A stretch of DNA of 52,818 nt from Kineosporia sp. R_H_3 (GTDB taxonomy: Bacteria > Actinomycetota > Actinomycetes > Actinomycetales > Kineosporiaceae): positions 8,052 to 60,869 of the forward strand of contig NZ_MWLL01000176.1 in the NCBI RefSeq assembly GCF_002198675.1, given 5' to 3'. How positions within the stretch are numbered: the first letter of the stretch is position 1; each line of letters begins with the position of its first letter. The notes beneath the pieces are model-generated. The model saw nothing but the letters and a program-made list of their open reading frames with translations. It made no database searches and had not been told where the DNA came from. The position numbers and the translations under genes were made by a program. Below are positions 15,401-23,518 of this stretch, in pieces.

Positions 15401-18400
15401 ATGTTGCGTGTCGGTGCACGGAGAGCAACGATCGGGGGCCTCGCCGCAGCAGCGGTGGTGTGCTCCTCGCTGGGGGTGGCGGGCGCCTCGCCGGCGTCCG
15501 GGGCCGTGTCCCCCGACCGGCTGAAGCTCGCCGACCAGCAGCCCGTGCAGGACGGCGCCACGCTGTCCGCCGAGGTCTCCGCCCAGGTCAAGGCCGCCGT
15601 GAAGGCCGCGAAGCGCGGTACGGCGACCGTCGTCGTCAAGCTCAAGGACGACTCGCTCGCCGCGTACGACGGCGGCGTCGCGGGGCTGCCCGCGACGAAC
15701 CCGGACGTCACGGGCGACGCGAAGCTCGACCCCTCCTCGCCCGACAGCAAGAAGTACCTCGCCTACGTCAACGGCAAGATGGCCGCGTTCGAGGGTCGGG
15801 CCAAGGGCAAGAGCCCGCGCGCCAAGGTGACCCGCCGCCTCGACGTCGTCGTCGGCGGCGTCGCGATGACCCTGCCCGCGGGCGACGTCGCCAAGGTCGC
15901 CGCCGACCCGGCCGTCAAGGCCGTCTACGTCGACACCCTCGAGCAGCTCCAGACCGAGGCGACGCCGCAGTTCATCGGCGCCCCCGCGGCGTGGGCGCAG
16001 GCCGGCGGCCAGGAGAAGGCCGGCGAGGGCGCGATCATCGGCGTCATCGACAGCGGCATCTGGCCCGCGCACCCGTCGCTCTCCGACCCGGACCCGTCGG
16101 GCAAGGCCTACCCGGCCCCGCGGCCGCGGGTCGACGGCCTGCCCCGGGCGTGCGACTTCGGCAAGGGCGCCGACCCCGGCCCCGCCTTCACCTGCAACAA
16201 CAAGCTCATCGGCGCCTACACGTTCCTCAACACCTACGCGGCGAACGTCGGCCTCGAGCCCGGTGAGTTCACCGACGCCACGGACTCCGACGGCCACGGC
16301 ACCCACACCGCGACGACCGCGGCCGGCAACGCCGGCGTCCAGGCGTCGATCTTCGGCGTCCCGCGCGGCACCGTGAGCGGCATCGCGCCTCGGGCGCACG
16401 TCATCGCCTACCGGGTGTGCGCCCTCGCCGGCTGCTTCGGCAGCGACACCGCCGCCGCCGCCCAGCAGGCGATCAAGGACGGCGTCGACGCGATCAACTA
16501 CTCGATCTCCGGCGGGTCCAACCCGTACTCGGACCTCACGTCGCTCGCGTTCCTCGACGCCTACAACGCGGGCGTCTTCATCGCCGCCTCGGCCGGCAAC
16601 TCCGGTCCCGGTGCCGACACGACCGACCACCGCGAGCCGTGGGTCACCACGGTCGCGGCGAGCACCGGGCCCCGCTCGTTCGTGGGCAGCAGCACGCTCA
16701 CCTCGACGGACGGCGCGACGCTGACCGTCTCCGGCGCGACGATCGCCCCGCCGCTGACGACGCCGGCCCCGGTCGTCGACGCCGGTGCGGCGCCGACGAA
16801 CGACCCGGCGTGCCTCGACGACACCGCCGACGGCGCCTTCGCCGGCAAGGTCGTCGTCTGCGCCCGTGGTGGCGGTATCGGCCGCGTCCAGAAGGGCATC
16901 AACGTCAAGGCCCGCGGCGCGGTCGGCATGATCCTGTTCAACAACGCCGCGAACATCACGGACCTCGAGACGGACAACCACTTCCTCCCGGCCGTGCACG
17001 TGCAGTTCGCCGAGGGGCAGTCCGTCGTCGCCTTCCTCGCCGCGCACCCCGGCGCCACCGCGACGATCACCTCGGGCACCGCGACGCCGACCCAGGGCGA
17101 CGTCATGGCGTCCTTCTCCTCGCGCGGCGGCACCGGGCAGGCGCTCGGGATCTCCAAGCCCGACGTCACCGCGCCGGGCGTCCAGATCCTCGCCGGCCAC
17201 ACGCCGGTGACGGTCGACCCCGCCACGGGGCCGCAGGGCGAGCTGTTCCAGGCCATCGCGGGCACGTCGATGTCGTCCCCGCACGTCGCCGGCGCCGGCA
17301 CCCTCCTCGCGGCGCTGCACCCGACGTGGACGCCGGGCCAGATCCACTCGGCGCTCATGACGACCGCCACCACGGCGACCGTCAAGGAGGACGGCGTCAC
17401 GCCGACCGACGCGTTCGACGACGGCTCCGGGCGGATCAACCTGGCCACGGCCCGGGACCCGTACTTCACGATCGACGAGACGGGCGCGAACTTCCTCACG
17501 AAGCAGGCGTCGCTCTACACGGCGAACTACCCGAGCCTGTACGTGCCCGTGCTCTCCGGCTCGCTCACGGTGGACCGGACGCTCAAGAGCGTGTCCCGCT
17601 CGACCCGTGAGTACAAGGTCAGCGTCTCCGCGCCGAAGGACCTCAAGGTCCGCGTGTCGTCGTCGGAGTTCTCGCTGCGGCCCGGCGCGAGCCGGACGCT
17701 GCGGATCACGGTCGACGGCAAGGACGTCCCGATCGGGCAGACCCGGTTCGCGACGATCACCTTCAAGTCCGGCAAGCGGTCCTTCACCTTCCCGGTGACG
17801 GTCGTGCGCAAGCAGGGTCCGGTCGAGGTCACGAAGACCTGCGCCCCGGCGACGGTCGCGCTCAAGGCGTCGACCACCTGCACGGTGTCGGTGACGAACA
17901 ACACCGTCAGTGACGCCACCGTGGCGATCAAGGACGTCGTCCCGGACAAGCTCAAGGTCGTCAACGGCAGCGTCGTCGGCGGGACGAACAAGGGCAACAC
18001 GGTGACCGGGACGGCGACGATCCCGGCCCGGCTCACCCCGAAGGTCGCCGCGGCAGTCACCCCGGGCAGCACGCCCGCCGGTGGTTACGTGCCGCTGTCC
18101 GCGTTCGGGATCGCCCCGGTCGCGGGCGTCGGCGACGAGACGATCACGAACTTCAACGTCCCGGCGTTCACGCTCGCGGGCCTCACCTACACCCGGATCG
18201 GCGTCGTCAGCAACGGCTACGTCGTCCTCGGTGGTGGGACGCAGGCCGACGTGGAGTTCGCGAACCTCACACCGCTGCCGAACGCGGCCCGGCCGAACAA
18301 CGTCCTGGCACCGTTCTGGACCGACCTCGACGGCTCGGCCGGCGGTGCGGTCCGGGTCGGCACGCTGACCGACGGTGTCTCGACCTGGCTGGTCGTCGAC

Positions 18401-18790
18401 TACACGGACATGCGGGAGTTCAGCACCCCGGCCGGCACCTCGCACAGCTTCCAGACCTGGATCGGCCTGGGGACCGCCGAGGACGTCACCATGGCGTACG
18501 GCACCCAGACCGGGACGGGTGACGGAGGCGCGCTCACCGTCGGGGTCGAGAACCCGGACGGGACGAACGGCGAGGCCGTGTACTACAGCAACGGCGGTCC
18601 GGCGACGGGCACGATCCCGGGCAACGGCACCGAGATCAAGGTGACCGGCACCCCCGGTCAGACGTTCTCGGCCGACCTGTCGTTCACGGCGACGGGCAAG
18701 GAGCGCGGCTCGTACGTCAACTACGCCGAGGTGACGGGTCCGTTCGACGGGACGGCGATCGCCCGCTTCGCGGGCAGCGTCACCCGGTAG
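15401..18790 (+). CDS. Secreted subtilisin-family (S8) serine peptidase with PA domain
   Basis: 1129 aa. Signal peptide (1 to about 33); inhibitor-type propeptide I9 (about 60-185, ending ...VVGGVAMTLPAGDVAKVAADPAVKAVYVD); catalytic domain from about 205 with Asp217 (VIDSGIWPAHPS), His299 (GHGTHTA) and Ser623 (AGTSMSSPHVAGA). A PA insert lies at about 440-560 (CARGGGIGRVQKGINVKARGAVGMILFNN), as in Vpr-like and plant subtilases. The C-terminal 450 residues are beta-rich Fn3-like and DUF11-like repeats, with no sorting motif or membrane anchor, so it is released. It degrades extracellular proteins. ATG 15401 follows AGGAGT by 4 nt. Transcription probably starts in the 158-bp region upstream. 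Confidence 0.93.
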   Translation: MLRVGARRATIGGLAAAAVVCSSLGVAGASPASGAVSPDRLKLADQQPVQDGATLSAEVSAQVKAAVKAAKRGTATVVVKLKDDSLAAYDGGVAGLPATNPDVTGDAKLDPSSPDSKKYLAYVNGKMAAFEGRAKGKSPRAKVTRRLDVVVGGVAMTLPAGDVAKVAADPAVKAVYVDTLEQLQTEATPQFIGAPAAWAQAGGQEKAGEGAIIGVIDSGIWPAHPSLSDPDPSGKAYPAPRPRVDGLPRACDFGKGADPGPAFTCNNKLIGAYTFLNTYAANVGLEPGEFTDATDSDGHGTHTATTAAGNAGVQASIFGVPRGTVSGIAPRAHVIAYRVCALAGCFGSDTAAAAQQAIKDGVDAINYSISGGSNPYSDLTSLAFLDAYNAGVFIAASAGNSGPGADTTDHREPWVTTVAASTGPRSFVGSSTLTSTDGATLTVSGATIAPPLTTPAPVVDAGAAPTNDPACLDDTADGAFAGKVVVCARGGGIGRVQKGINVKARGAVGMILFNNAANITDLETDNHFLPAVHVQFAEGQSVVAFLAAHPGATATITSGTATPTQGDVMASFSSRGGTGQALGISKPDVTAPGVQILAGHTPVTVDPATGPQGELFQAIAGTSMSSPHVAGAGTLLAALHPTWTPGQIHSALMTTATTATVKEDGVTPTDAFDDGSGRINLATARDPYFTIDETGANFLTKQASLYTANYPSLYVPVLSGSLTVDRTLKSVSRSTREYKVSVSAPKDLKVRVSSSEFSLRPGASRTLRITVDGKDVPIGQTRFATITFKSGKRSFTFPVTVVRKQGPVEVTKTCAPATVALKASTTCTVSVTNNTVSDATVAIKDVVPDKLKVVNGSVVGGTNKGNTVTGTATIPARLTPKVAAAVTPGSTPAGGYVPLSAFGIAPVAGVGDETITNFNVPAFTLAGLTYTRIGVVSNGYVVLGGGTQADVEFANLTPLPNAARPNNVLAPFWTDLDGSAGGAVRVGTLTDGVSTWLVVDYTDMREFSTPAGTSHSFQTWIGLGTAEDVTMAYGTQTGTGDGGALTVGVENPDGTNGEAVYYSNGGPATGTIPGNGTEIKVTGTPGQTFSADLSFTATGKERGSYVNYAEVTGPFDGTAIARFAGSVTR

Positions 18791-18812
18791 GGCAGCAGCA
18801 CGACCAGCAGTG

Positions 18813-18827
18813 ACGCCCTGAGGGCGT
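18813..18827 (+). terminator. Candidate terminator after the subtilase gene
   Basis: ACGCCC and GGGCGT form a 6-bp stem closed by TGA, 23 nt after the subtilase stop. It is short, hence low confidence. Confidence 0.35.
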
Positions 18828-18885
18828 GACCGGCGGCGGCGGGTACCGGAAGGTGCCCGCCGCCGTCGGCGTCCCGGCGGGTTGG

Positions 18886-18891
18886 TTGGAT
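18886..18891 (+). promoter_or_regulatory. Leaderless promoter -10 of the SDR gene
   Basis: TTGGAT ends 6 nt before ATG 18898 and no ribosome binding site is present. Confidence 0.45.
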
Positions 18892-18897
18892 GCAGGC

Positions 18898-19704
18898 ATG
18901 ACGACGACGTCCACGGGCCCCGCACCCGTCCCGGCCCTGCCGAGCTTCGACCTGTTCGGCCGCACGGCCCTCGTGAGCGGCGCCGCCCGGGGCCTCGGCG
19001 CCGCGATCGCGGTCGGGCTCGCCGCCGCCGGCGCGGACGTCGCGCTCGGGCTGCGGGACGTCGGCTCGGCCGACGGCGCGCAGGTCGCCGCCCACGTCGA
19101 GGCGCTCGGCCGCCGGGCCGTGCGGCTGCCGATGGACGTGGCCGACCCCGCCCAGGCCCGGTCCGCCGTCGCCGGGGCCGTGGACGCCTTCGGCCGGCTC
19201 GACATCCTCGTCAACAACGCCGGGATCGCGCCGGGCAACGACGCGCTCGACGTCACCGAGGCCGACTTCGACGCCACGGTCTCGGTGAACCTCAAGGGCA
19301 CCTTCTTCGCGTGCCAGGCGGCGGCCAGGGTCATGGCCGGCCAGGGCTTCGGCCGGATCGTCAACCTGTCGTCCCAGGCCGGGATCGCCGCGCTGCCGGG
19401 GGAGTCGGTCTACTGCATGACGAAGGCCGGCATCTCGCACCTGACGAAGTGCCTGGCGGTCGAGTGGGGCCCGCTCGGCATCACCGTCAACGCCGTCGCA
19501 CCGACGTTCATCCGCACCCCGGGGACGGCGTCCGCGCTCGCCGACCCCGCGTTCGAGGCGGACGTCCTCGAGCGGGTCGCGGCCCTGCACCGGATCGGCG
19601 ACCCCGTCGACGTCGCCGGTGCCGTCGTCTACCTCGTGTCGCCGGCCGCGGCGCTCGTCACCGGCCACACCCTCGTCGTCGACGGGGGCTGGACGGCGCG
19701 CTGA
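18898..19704 (+). CDS. Short-chain dehydrogenase/reductase (classical SDR)
   Basis: 268 aa. Cofactor motif SGAARGLG (residues 27-34), NNAG at 106-109, structural Asn131, catalytic Ser159 (NLSSQAG), Tyr172 and Lys176 (YCMTK), and the C-terminal VVDGGWTA. It resembles the FabG/glucose-1-dehydrogenase group, oxidising or reducing an alcohol/ketone with NAD(P)(H). The residue after the glycine motif's second strand is not an obvious NAD-type Asp, so cofactor choice is open. The frame is open upstream, but ATG 18898 fits the usual SDR N-terminus and has a leaderless -10. It converges on the cbiO gene with a shared hairpin between them. Confidence 0.88.
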   Translation: MTTTSTGPAPVPALPSFDLFGRTALVSGAARGLGAAIAVGLAAAGADVALGLRDVGSADGAQVAAHVEALGRRAVRLPMDVADPAQARSAVAGAVDAFGRLDILVNNAGIAPGNDALDVTEADFDATVSVNLKGTFFACQAAARVMAGQGFGRIVNLSSQAGIAALPGESVYCMTKAGISHLTKCLAVEWGPLGITVNAVAPTFIRTPGTASALADPAFEADVLERVAALHRIGDPVDVAGAVVYLVSPAAALVTGHTLVVDGGWTAR

Positions 19705-19736
19705 CCGGGCCGACCGGGCCGACCCGGCCGGTTCAG
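19701..19736. terminator. Bidirectional hairpin between the SDR gene and cbiO
   Basis: CTGACCGGGCC (19701-19711) pairs imperfectly with GGCCGGTTCAG (19726-19736), with an inner CCGGG/CCCGG stem. It includes the stop codons of both convergent genes. Confidence 0.45.
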
Positions 19737-20590
19737 CCGAGGACGCGCGGGTCGAACCCGAACGGCAGCTCGAGCCGGTTCGCCGCGAGCAGGTCCGGGT
19801 CGGAGAGGATCTCCTTCGTCGGGCCGTCCGCGGCGATGACACCGTCGGAGAGGATCACCGAGCGCGGGCACAGCTCGAGGGCGTACGGCAGGTCGTGCGT
19901 GACCATGAGGATCGTCACGTCGAGCGAGAGCAGGATCTGCGCGAGCTCGCGACGGCTCGCCGGGTCGAGGTTCGACGACGGCTCGTCGAGCACGATGACC
20001 TCGGGCTCCATCGCGAGCACCGTCGCGACGGCCGCGCGCCGGCGCTGCCCGAACGAGAGGTGGTACGGCGGGCGGTCGGCGAGGTCGCCGAGGCGGACGG
20101 CGGCGAGTGCCCGGTCCACCCGGGCGTCGAGCTCGGCGCCCCGGATCCCGAGGTTCGCGGGGCCGAACGCGACGTCGTCGCGGACCGTCGGCATGAAGAG
20201 CTGGTCGTCGGGGTCCTGGAAGACGATGCCGACCCGGCGGCGGACCTCCTGGAGGTTGTCCTTGACCACGGGCAGCCCACCGACGTGCACCGACCCCGCG
20301 CCGCCAGCGAGGATGCCGTTGAGGTGCAGGACGAGCGTCGTCTTGCCGGCACCGTTCGGGCCGAGCAGCGCGACCCGCTCGCCCCGCCCGACCTGCAGGT
20401 CGACGCCGAACAGGGCCTGGTGCCCGTCGGGGTAGGCGTACGCCACCCCCTCGAGCTGCAGGGACGGCGGGACGTCGGGCGTGCGCCCCGCGTCGAGCCG
20501 CTCGGGGGTGCCGTCGGTGATCGTCATGCCGTCCTCGCTCCGGTCGGTGGTGCCGACCTGTGCCCCGTGCCCGGTCGTGTGGAAGCTCAT
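19733..20590 (-). CDS. cbiO: Cobalt/nickel ECF transporter ATPase CbiO
   Basis: 285 aa. Walker A GPNGAGKTT (77-85), Q-loop FQDPDDQLFMPTV, signature LSFGQRRR (178-185; the LSFGQ form is typical of CbiO rather than LSGGQ), Walker B VIVLDEP (198-204) and switch His in MVTHDL. As a single ATPase gene it presumably forms a homodimer that powers CbiQ-CbiM-PDGLE uptake of Co2+ or Ni2+. ATG 20590 is chosen because it overlaps the cbiQ stop as ATGA; this leaves a roughly 45-residue N-terminal extension before the ABC core. An alternative start is ATG 20527. Last gene of the minus-strand cbiMNQO operon. Confidence 0.92.
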   Translation of the reverse strand: MSFHTTGHGAQVGTTDRSEDGMTITDGTPERLDAGRTPDVPPSLQLEGVAYAYPDGHQALFGVDLQVGRGERVALLGPNGAGKTTLVLHLNGILAGGAGSVHVGGLPVVKDNLQEVRRRVGIVFQDPDDQLFMPTVRDDVAFGPANLGIRGAELDARVDRALAAVRLGDLADRPPYHLSFGQRRRAAVATVLAMEPEVIVLDEPSSNLDPASRRELAQILLSLDVTILMVTHDLPYALELCPRSVILSDGVIAADGPTKEILSDPDLLAANRLELPFGFDPRVLG

Positions 20591-21348
20591 CGCAGCACCC
20601 AGGCCGTGATGCAGGTCAGGAGGGCCGCGGCGGGCAGCGCCAGCGCCGTTCGCCACTGTGCGGCCGTGGTCGCCTCGCCCCGCAGGGGGATCGTCCCGGT
20701 GTAGCCGCGGGAGAGCATCGCCAGGTGCACGCGCTCCCCCCGCTCGTACGAGCGGATGAACAGCGCCCCGGCCGATCGCGCGACCACCGGCAGCGCCCGG
20801 ACGTCCCGGCCCTGGAAGCCGCGAGACTCACGGGCGATGCGCATCCGGTCCATCTCGTCGCCGATGACGTCCCCGTAGCGGACCATGAACGTCATGATCT
20901 GGACCATGATCTGAGGCATGTGCAGGCGCTCCAGACCGACGAGCAGCGCCCGCAGGTCCGTCGTCGCGGCGAGCAGGATCGAGCAGACGACGCCGAGCGT
21001 GGCCTTCGCGAGGACGTTCCACGCAGCCCACAGGCCGTTGACCGAGAGCGAGAGCCCGAGGACGTCCACCCGTTCGCCCTGGGAGAGGAACGGCATGAGG
21101 ACGGCGAAGAGCACGAAGGGCACCTCGACGAGCATGCGACGCAGGACCAGCGGCGCGGGGATGCGCGCCACGGCGGCGACGCCGGCGAGCAGGACGGCGT
21201 AAAGCCCGAAGGCCCAGACCGCCTCACGGGGCGTCGAGACGACGACGAAGACGAAGAGCACCGTCGCGACGAGCTTGCTCTGCGGGCTCAGCCGGTGGAC
21301 CGGCGACGCCGCGGGCCGGTACAGCCGGTGCGCGTGACCTGCTCCCAC
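20587..21348 (-). CDS. cbiQ: Cobalt/nickel ECF transporter T component CbiQ
   Basis: 253 aa with about five to six membrane helices. The cytoplasmic coupling helices show the family's Ala-Arg-Gly signatures as ARESRGFQGRD and MLSRGYTGT, which dock into the CbiO dimer. LSPQSKLVATVLFVFVVVSTP at the N-terminus is also typical. It is the energy-coupling membrane protein of the group I ECF importer. GTG 21348 starts 4 nt after the preceding gene's stop, and its own stop overlaps cbiO. Confidence 0.92.
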   Translation of the reverse strand: MGAGHAHRLYRPAASPVHRLSPQSKLVATVLFVFVVVSTPREAVWAFGLYAVLLAGVAAVARIPAPLVLRRMLVEVPFVLFAVLMPFLSQGERVDVLGLSLSVNGLWAAWNVLAKATLGVVCSILLAATTDLRALLVGLERLHMPQIMVQIMTFMVRYGDVIGDEMDRMRIARESRGFQGRDVRALPVVARSAGALFIRSYERGERVHLAMLSRGYTGTIPLRGEATTAAQWRTALALPAAALLTCITAWVLR

Positions 21349-21352
21349 GTCG

Positions 21353-21703
21353 TCAGCGACCGACCTGGTCGTCGGTGTCCACGGCGTCCGAGGTGTCGTG
21401 CCCCGCCGCGGCCCGGCGCCGCAGCACGAGCGTCAGACCACCCGCCAGGGCCAGGGTGATCGCCACTCCGGCGACCCCGGCCACGGCGCCGGAGGCGAAG
21501 CCGTCCCCGAGCCCCTTCGTGCCGTACCCGGCGAACGGTGACCCGTCGAGCCCGTGGTCCTTCTCCTGCGCGCCGAACCCGGTGTCCGTCGCGACCTTCT
21601 CGAGGCCGTCGGGGGAGGAGCTCGCCCAGTAGCTGACGACACCGGCCAGCAGCAGGGCGACGAGGAGGGCCCCGACGGCGAAGCGCTTGTTGTTCGTGGA
21701 CAT
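21353..21703 (-). CDS. PDGLE-domain (CbiN-like) component of the metal importer
   Basis: 116 aa, two membrane helices (about 8-26 and 73-94) joined by an external segment. PDGLEKVATDTGF (residues 31-43) is the PDGLE motif that marks CbiN/NikN-like accessory subunits, which help load the metal into CbiM. The C-terminal RRRAAAG tail is cytoplasmic. Its ATG shares a base with the cbiM stop (TGATG), so translation is coupled. Confidence 0.87.
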   Translation of the reverse strand: MSTNNKRFAVGALLVALLLAGVVSYWASSSPDGLEKVATDTGFGAQEKDHGLDGSPFAGYGTKGLGDGFASGAVAGVAGVAITLALAGGLTLVLRRRAAAGHDTSDAVDTDDQVGR

Positions 21704-22425
21704 CACGCCTCCTGGGCGGTCGAGCCGTGGTGGGCCGCCCCGACAGGGGCCGCCGGCGTCCTGAGCTCCAGCCGCTTCTGCAGGTGCCGCGCACCGCGCA
21801 CGAGATCCGGCCGGACGGCGAGCACGCTGCCGACCGTCATGGCCGTGATCACGGCCTCCCCGACGCCGATGAGCAGGTGGACGCCGATCATGGCCGTGAG
21901 CACCGTGCCGACGGGCACGTCGCTCGTGCCGCCCACCGCGTAGAAGACCACGAACATCAGGGCCGCGGCGGGGACCGCGACGAAGGCACCGACCGCGCTC
22001 GCCGCGACGACCCCGAAGCGGGTCTTGGGCAGCACGGCGACGACGAGCCGGAACACGACGTACCCGACGACCACCCCGACGATCGACATGTCGGTGACGT
22101 TGACGCCGAGCGCCGTGAGCCCGCCGTCGGCGAAGAACAGCCCCTGGACTATGAGGACCACGGCGACGCACAACGCCCCGGTGTAGGGGCCGACGAGGAT
22201 CGCCGCCAGTGCCCCGCCGAGCAGGTGCCCGCTCGTGCCGGCCGCCACGGGGAAGTTGAGCATCTGCACGGCGAAGACGAAGGCGGCCACGAGCCCGGCC
22301 AGCGGTGCCGTGCGCTCGTCGAGCTCGCGCCGGGCACCGCGAAGGCACACCCCGAGCCCGGCCACCGCGACGACGCCGGCGGCGATGGAAACGGGCGGGT
22401 CGATGAACCCGTCAGGTACGTGCAT
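21703..22425 (-). CDS. cbiM: Cobalt/nickel ECF transporter substrate-binding subunit CbiM
   Basis: 240 aa, about six to seven membrane helices. The processed N-terminus MHVPDGFIDPPVS is the family hallmark: His2 and the free N-terminal amine coordinate the metal. A second ligand region is FPVAAGTSGHLLGGALAAIL. Choosing ATG 22425 is essential, because the longer frame would bury His2. Sequence alone does not settle Co2+ versus Ni2+: no cobalamin riboswitch precedes it and a nickel urease operon lies nearby, which leans towards nickel (inference). First gene of the operon; a hairpin and an inverted repeat lie upstream. Confidence 0.9.
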   Translation of the reverse strand: MHVPDGFIDPPVSIAAGVVAVAGLGVCLRGARRELDERTAPLAGLVAAFVFAVQMLNFPVAAGTSGHLLGGALAAILVGPYTGALCVAVVLIVQGLFFADGGLTALGVNVTDMSIVGVVVGYVVFRLVVAVLPKTRFGVVAASAVGAFVAVPAAALMFVVFYAVGGTSDVPVGTVLTAMIGVHLLIGVGEAVITAMTVGSVLAVRPDLVRGARHLQKRLELRTPAAPVGAAHHGSTAQEA

Positions 22426-22455
22426 GGCGATCGTCCCCTCGACAGTCGGCCGCGT

Positions 22456-22534
22456 ACGACCTCCGGCTGTGCAGCCGGTCGTGGACGATCCTCGCTCAGT
22501 TGGGAACTCCGAGCAACTGCTAAGAGTTCGCAAC
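22456..22534 (-). promoter_or_regulatory. cbiM upstream control region: leader hairpin and inverted repeat
   Basis: A 10-bp hairpin with a 3-nt bulge lies at 22456-22482, 31 nt before the cbiM start. Further upstream GTTGGGAACTC (22499-22509) and GAGTTCGCAAC (22524-22534) are inverted around 14 nt with one internal mismatch, like a regulator operator. No cobalamin-riboswitch boxes are visible. A metal-responsive repressor site is a guess. Confidence 0.45.
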
Positions 22535-22562
22535 AAGCCGGAAACGGTCGACACGCCTCCGG

Positions 22563-23279
22563 GTGATCCACCACGGGCCCGCGCCTGCCGACACCAGCAT
22601 CATGCTCCTGCTCGCGTCGGTCGGCCTCCTGGGTCTGGGAGCCGTCGTCGCCGTCCGATGGGCGCTCACCCGCGTCGACGCCCTCGGCCGGCCCGTGGGG
22701 TTCCCCGTCGCCGCCGTCGCGGTGCCCGTCGTCGTCGCGCTCGTCCTCGCGGTCCCCGTCGCGCGCCGCAGCCGCACCGAGCACCGGCTCTCCGACGTGG
22801 CGTCGGTGCTCGCCGGTCGCGCCGTCCACGTCGACTGCTCGTCGTCCGGCGCGGGCCTGGTCCACGTCGGGCGGGACGTCGCGCACGTCGACATCGACGC
22901 CGAGGGCCGCCCCGGTGACGTCGCCGTCCTCGGCGACACCGTGTGCGACGACGTCGAGCGCTGGCGCCGCGGGCTGGACGGGGCGGCGTCGGCGCGCGCG
23001 GACGTCGACGGGGCGACCGCCGTGCACGTCCTCACGCACGAGGCGATGCACCTCGGCGGGCGCATCGACGAGGGGCAGGCCGAATGCGCCGCGGTGCAAC
23101 GGGATGCGGCCACCGCGCGGCTGCTCGGTGCGGACGACGTGCAGGCGCGCAGGCTCGCGCGCACCTACTGGCTCGTCGTCTACCCCACCATGCCGGAGCC
23201 GTACCGGACGCCGGGATGTGCTGCGGGACAAGGGCTCGACGAGCATCTCGGTGACGCGCCCTGGGAGCAGCAGGGGTAG
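22563..23279 (+). CDS. Membrane-anchored HExxH protein, putative zinc metallopeptidase
   Basis: 238 aa, family not recognised. Two membrane helices (about 13-32 and 47-66) are followed by a soluble domain. VLTHEAMHLGG (His159-Glu160-x-x-His163) is a zinc-peptidase motif, and Glu170 or Glu174 in DEGQAECAA could be the third ligand, as in gluzincins. Four cysteines in this domain (92, 128, 175, 219) could form disulfides, which suits an extracytoplasmic location. Peptidase activity is inferred. The start is uncertain: GTG 22563 or ATG 22602, neither with a ribosome site. It is divergent from cbiM. Confidence 0.62.
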   Translation: MIHHGPAPADTSIMLLLASVGLLGLGAVVAVRWALTRVDALGRPVGFPVAAVAVPVVVALVLAVPVARRSRTEHRLSDVASVLAGRAVHVDCSSSGAGLVHVGRDVAHVDIDAEGRPGDVAVLGDTVCDDVERWRRGLDGAASARADVDGATAVHVLTHEAMHLGGRIDEGQAECAAVQRDAATARLLGADDVQARRLARTYWLVVYPTMPEPYRTPGCAAGQGLDEHLGDAPWEQQG

Positions 23280-23518
23280 CGGACCGGCCGTCTCCGAGGC
23301 CCGCGCGAGGCCCCGCGGACCGCCGGTGCGCTGAACCGGTGCGGACGAAAGTTCACGCGAACGGCTCAAGGTCCCGTTTCTGTGCACCGAAGCACGTGAT
23401 CGACACGATGAGACGACGCCGCCTCATAGCACTTGTTCCTCAACGGCGGATGTCATCGTGGAGGTACCCACCACCGGGTGGTCGACACCGCGACCGCCCA
23501 CTGCACCCGGAGGCCCAC
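23280..23518 (+). other. Intergenic region upstream of the DUF1508 gene
   Basis: 239 bp of visibly lower GC and relaxed third-position bias, so non-coding. It presumably holds the promoter; several A/T-containing patches (for example around CTCATAGCACTTG, 23423-23435) could serve as a -10, but none is decisive. GGAGG at 23510-23514 is the ribosome site of the next gene. Confidence 0.5.

Noticed and set aside
15389-18925. A very long open frame on the minus strand opposite the subtilase gene
   Set aside because: It is Arg/Gly/Asp-rich without any domain and results from GC-rich third positions; the plus strand holds a clear subtilase.
22426-22562. Cobalamin riboswitch before cbiM
   Set aside because: No B12-box-like sequence or typical long leader is seen; only a simple bulged hairpin.
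21727-22566. Plus-strand open frame across cbiM
   Set aside because: Asp/Arg/His-rich shadow; cbiM on the minus strand has the MHVPDGF start and membrane helices.
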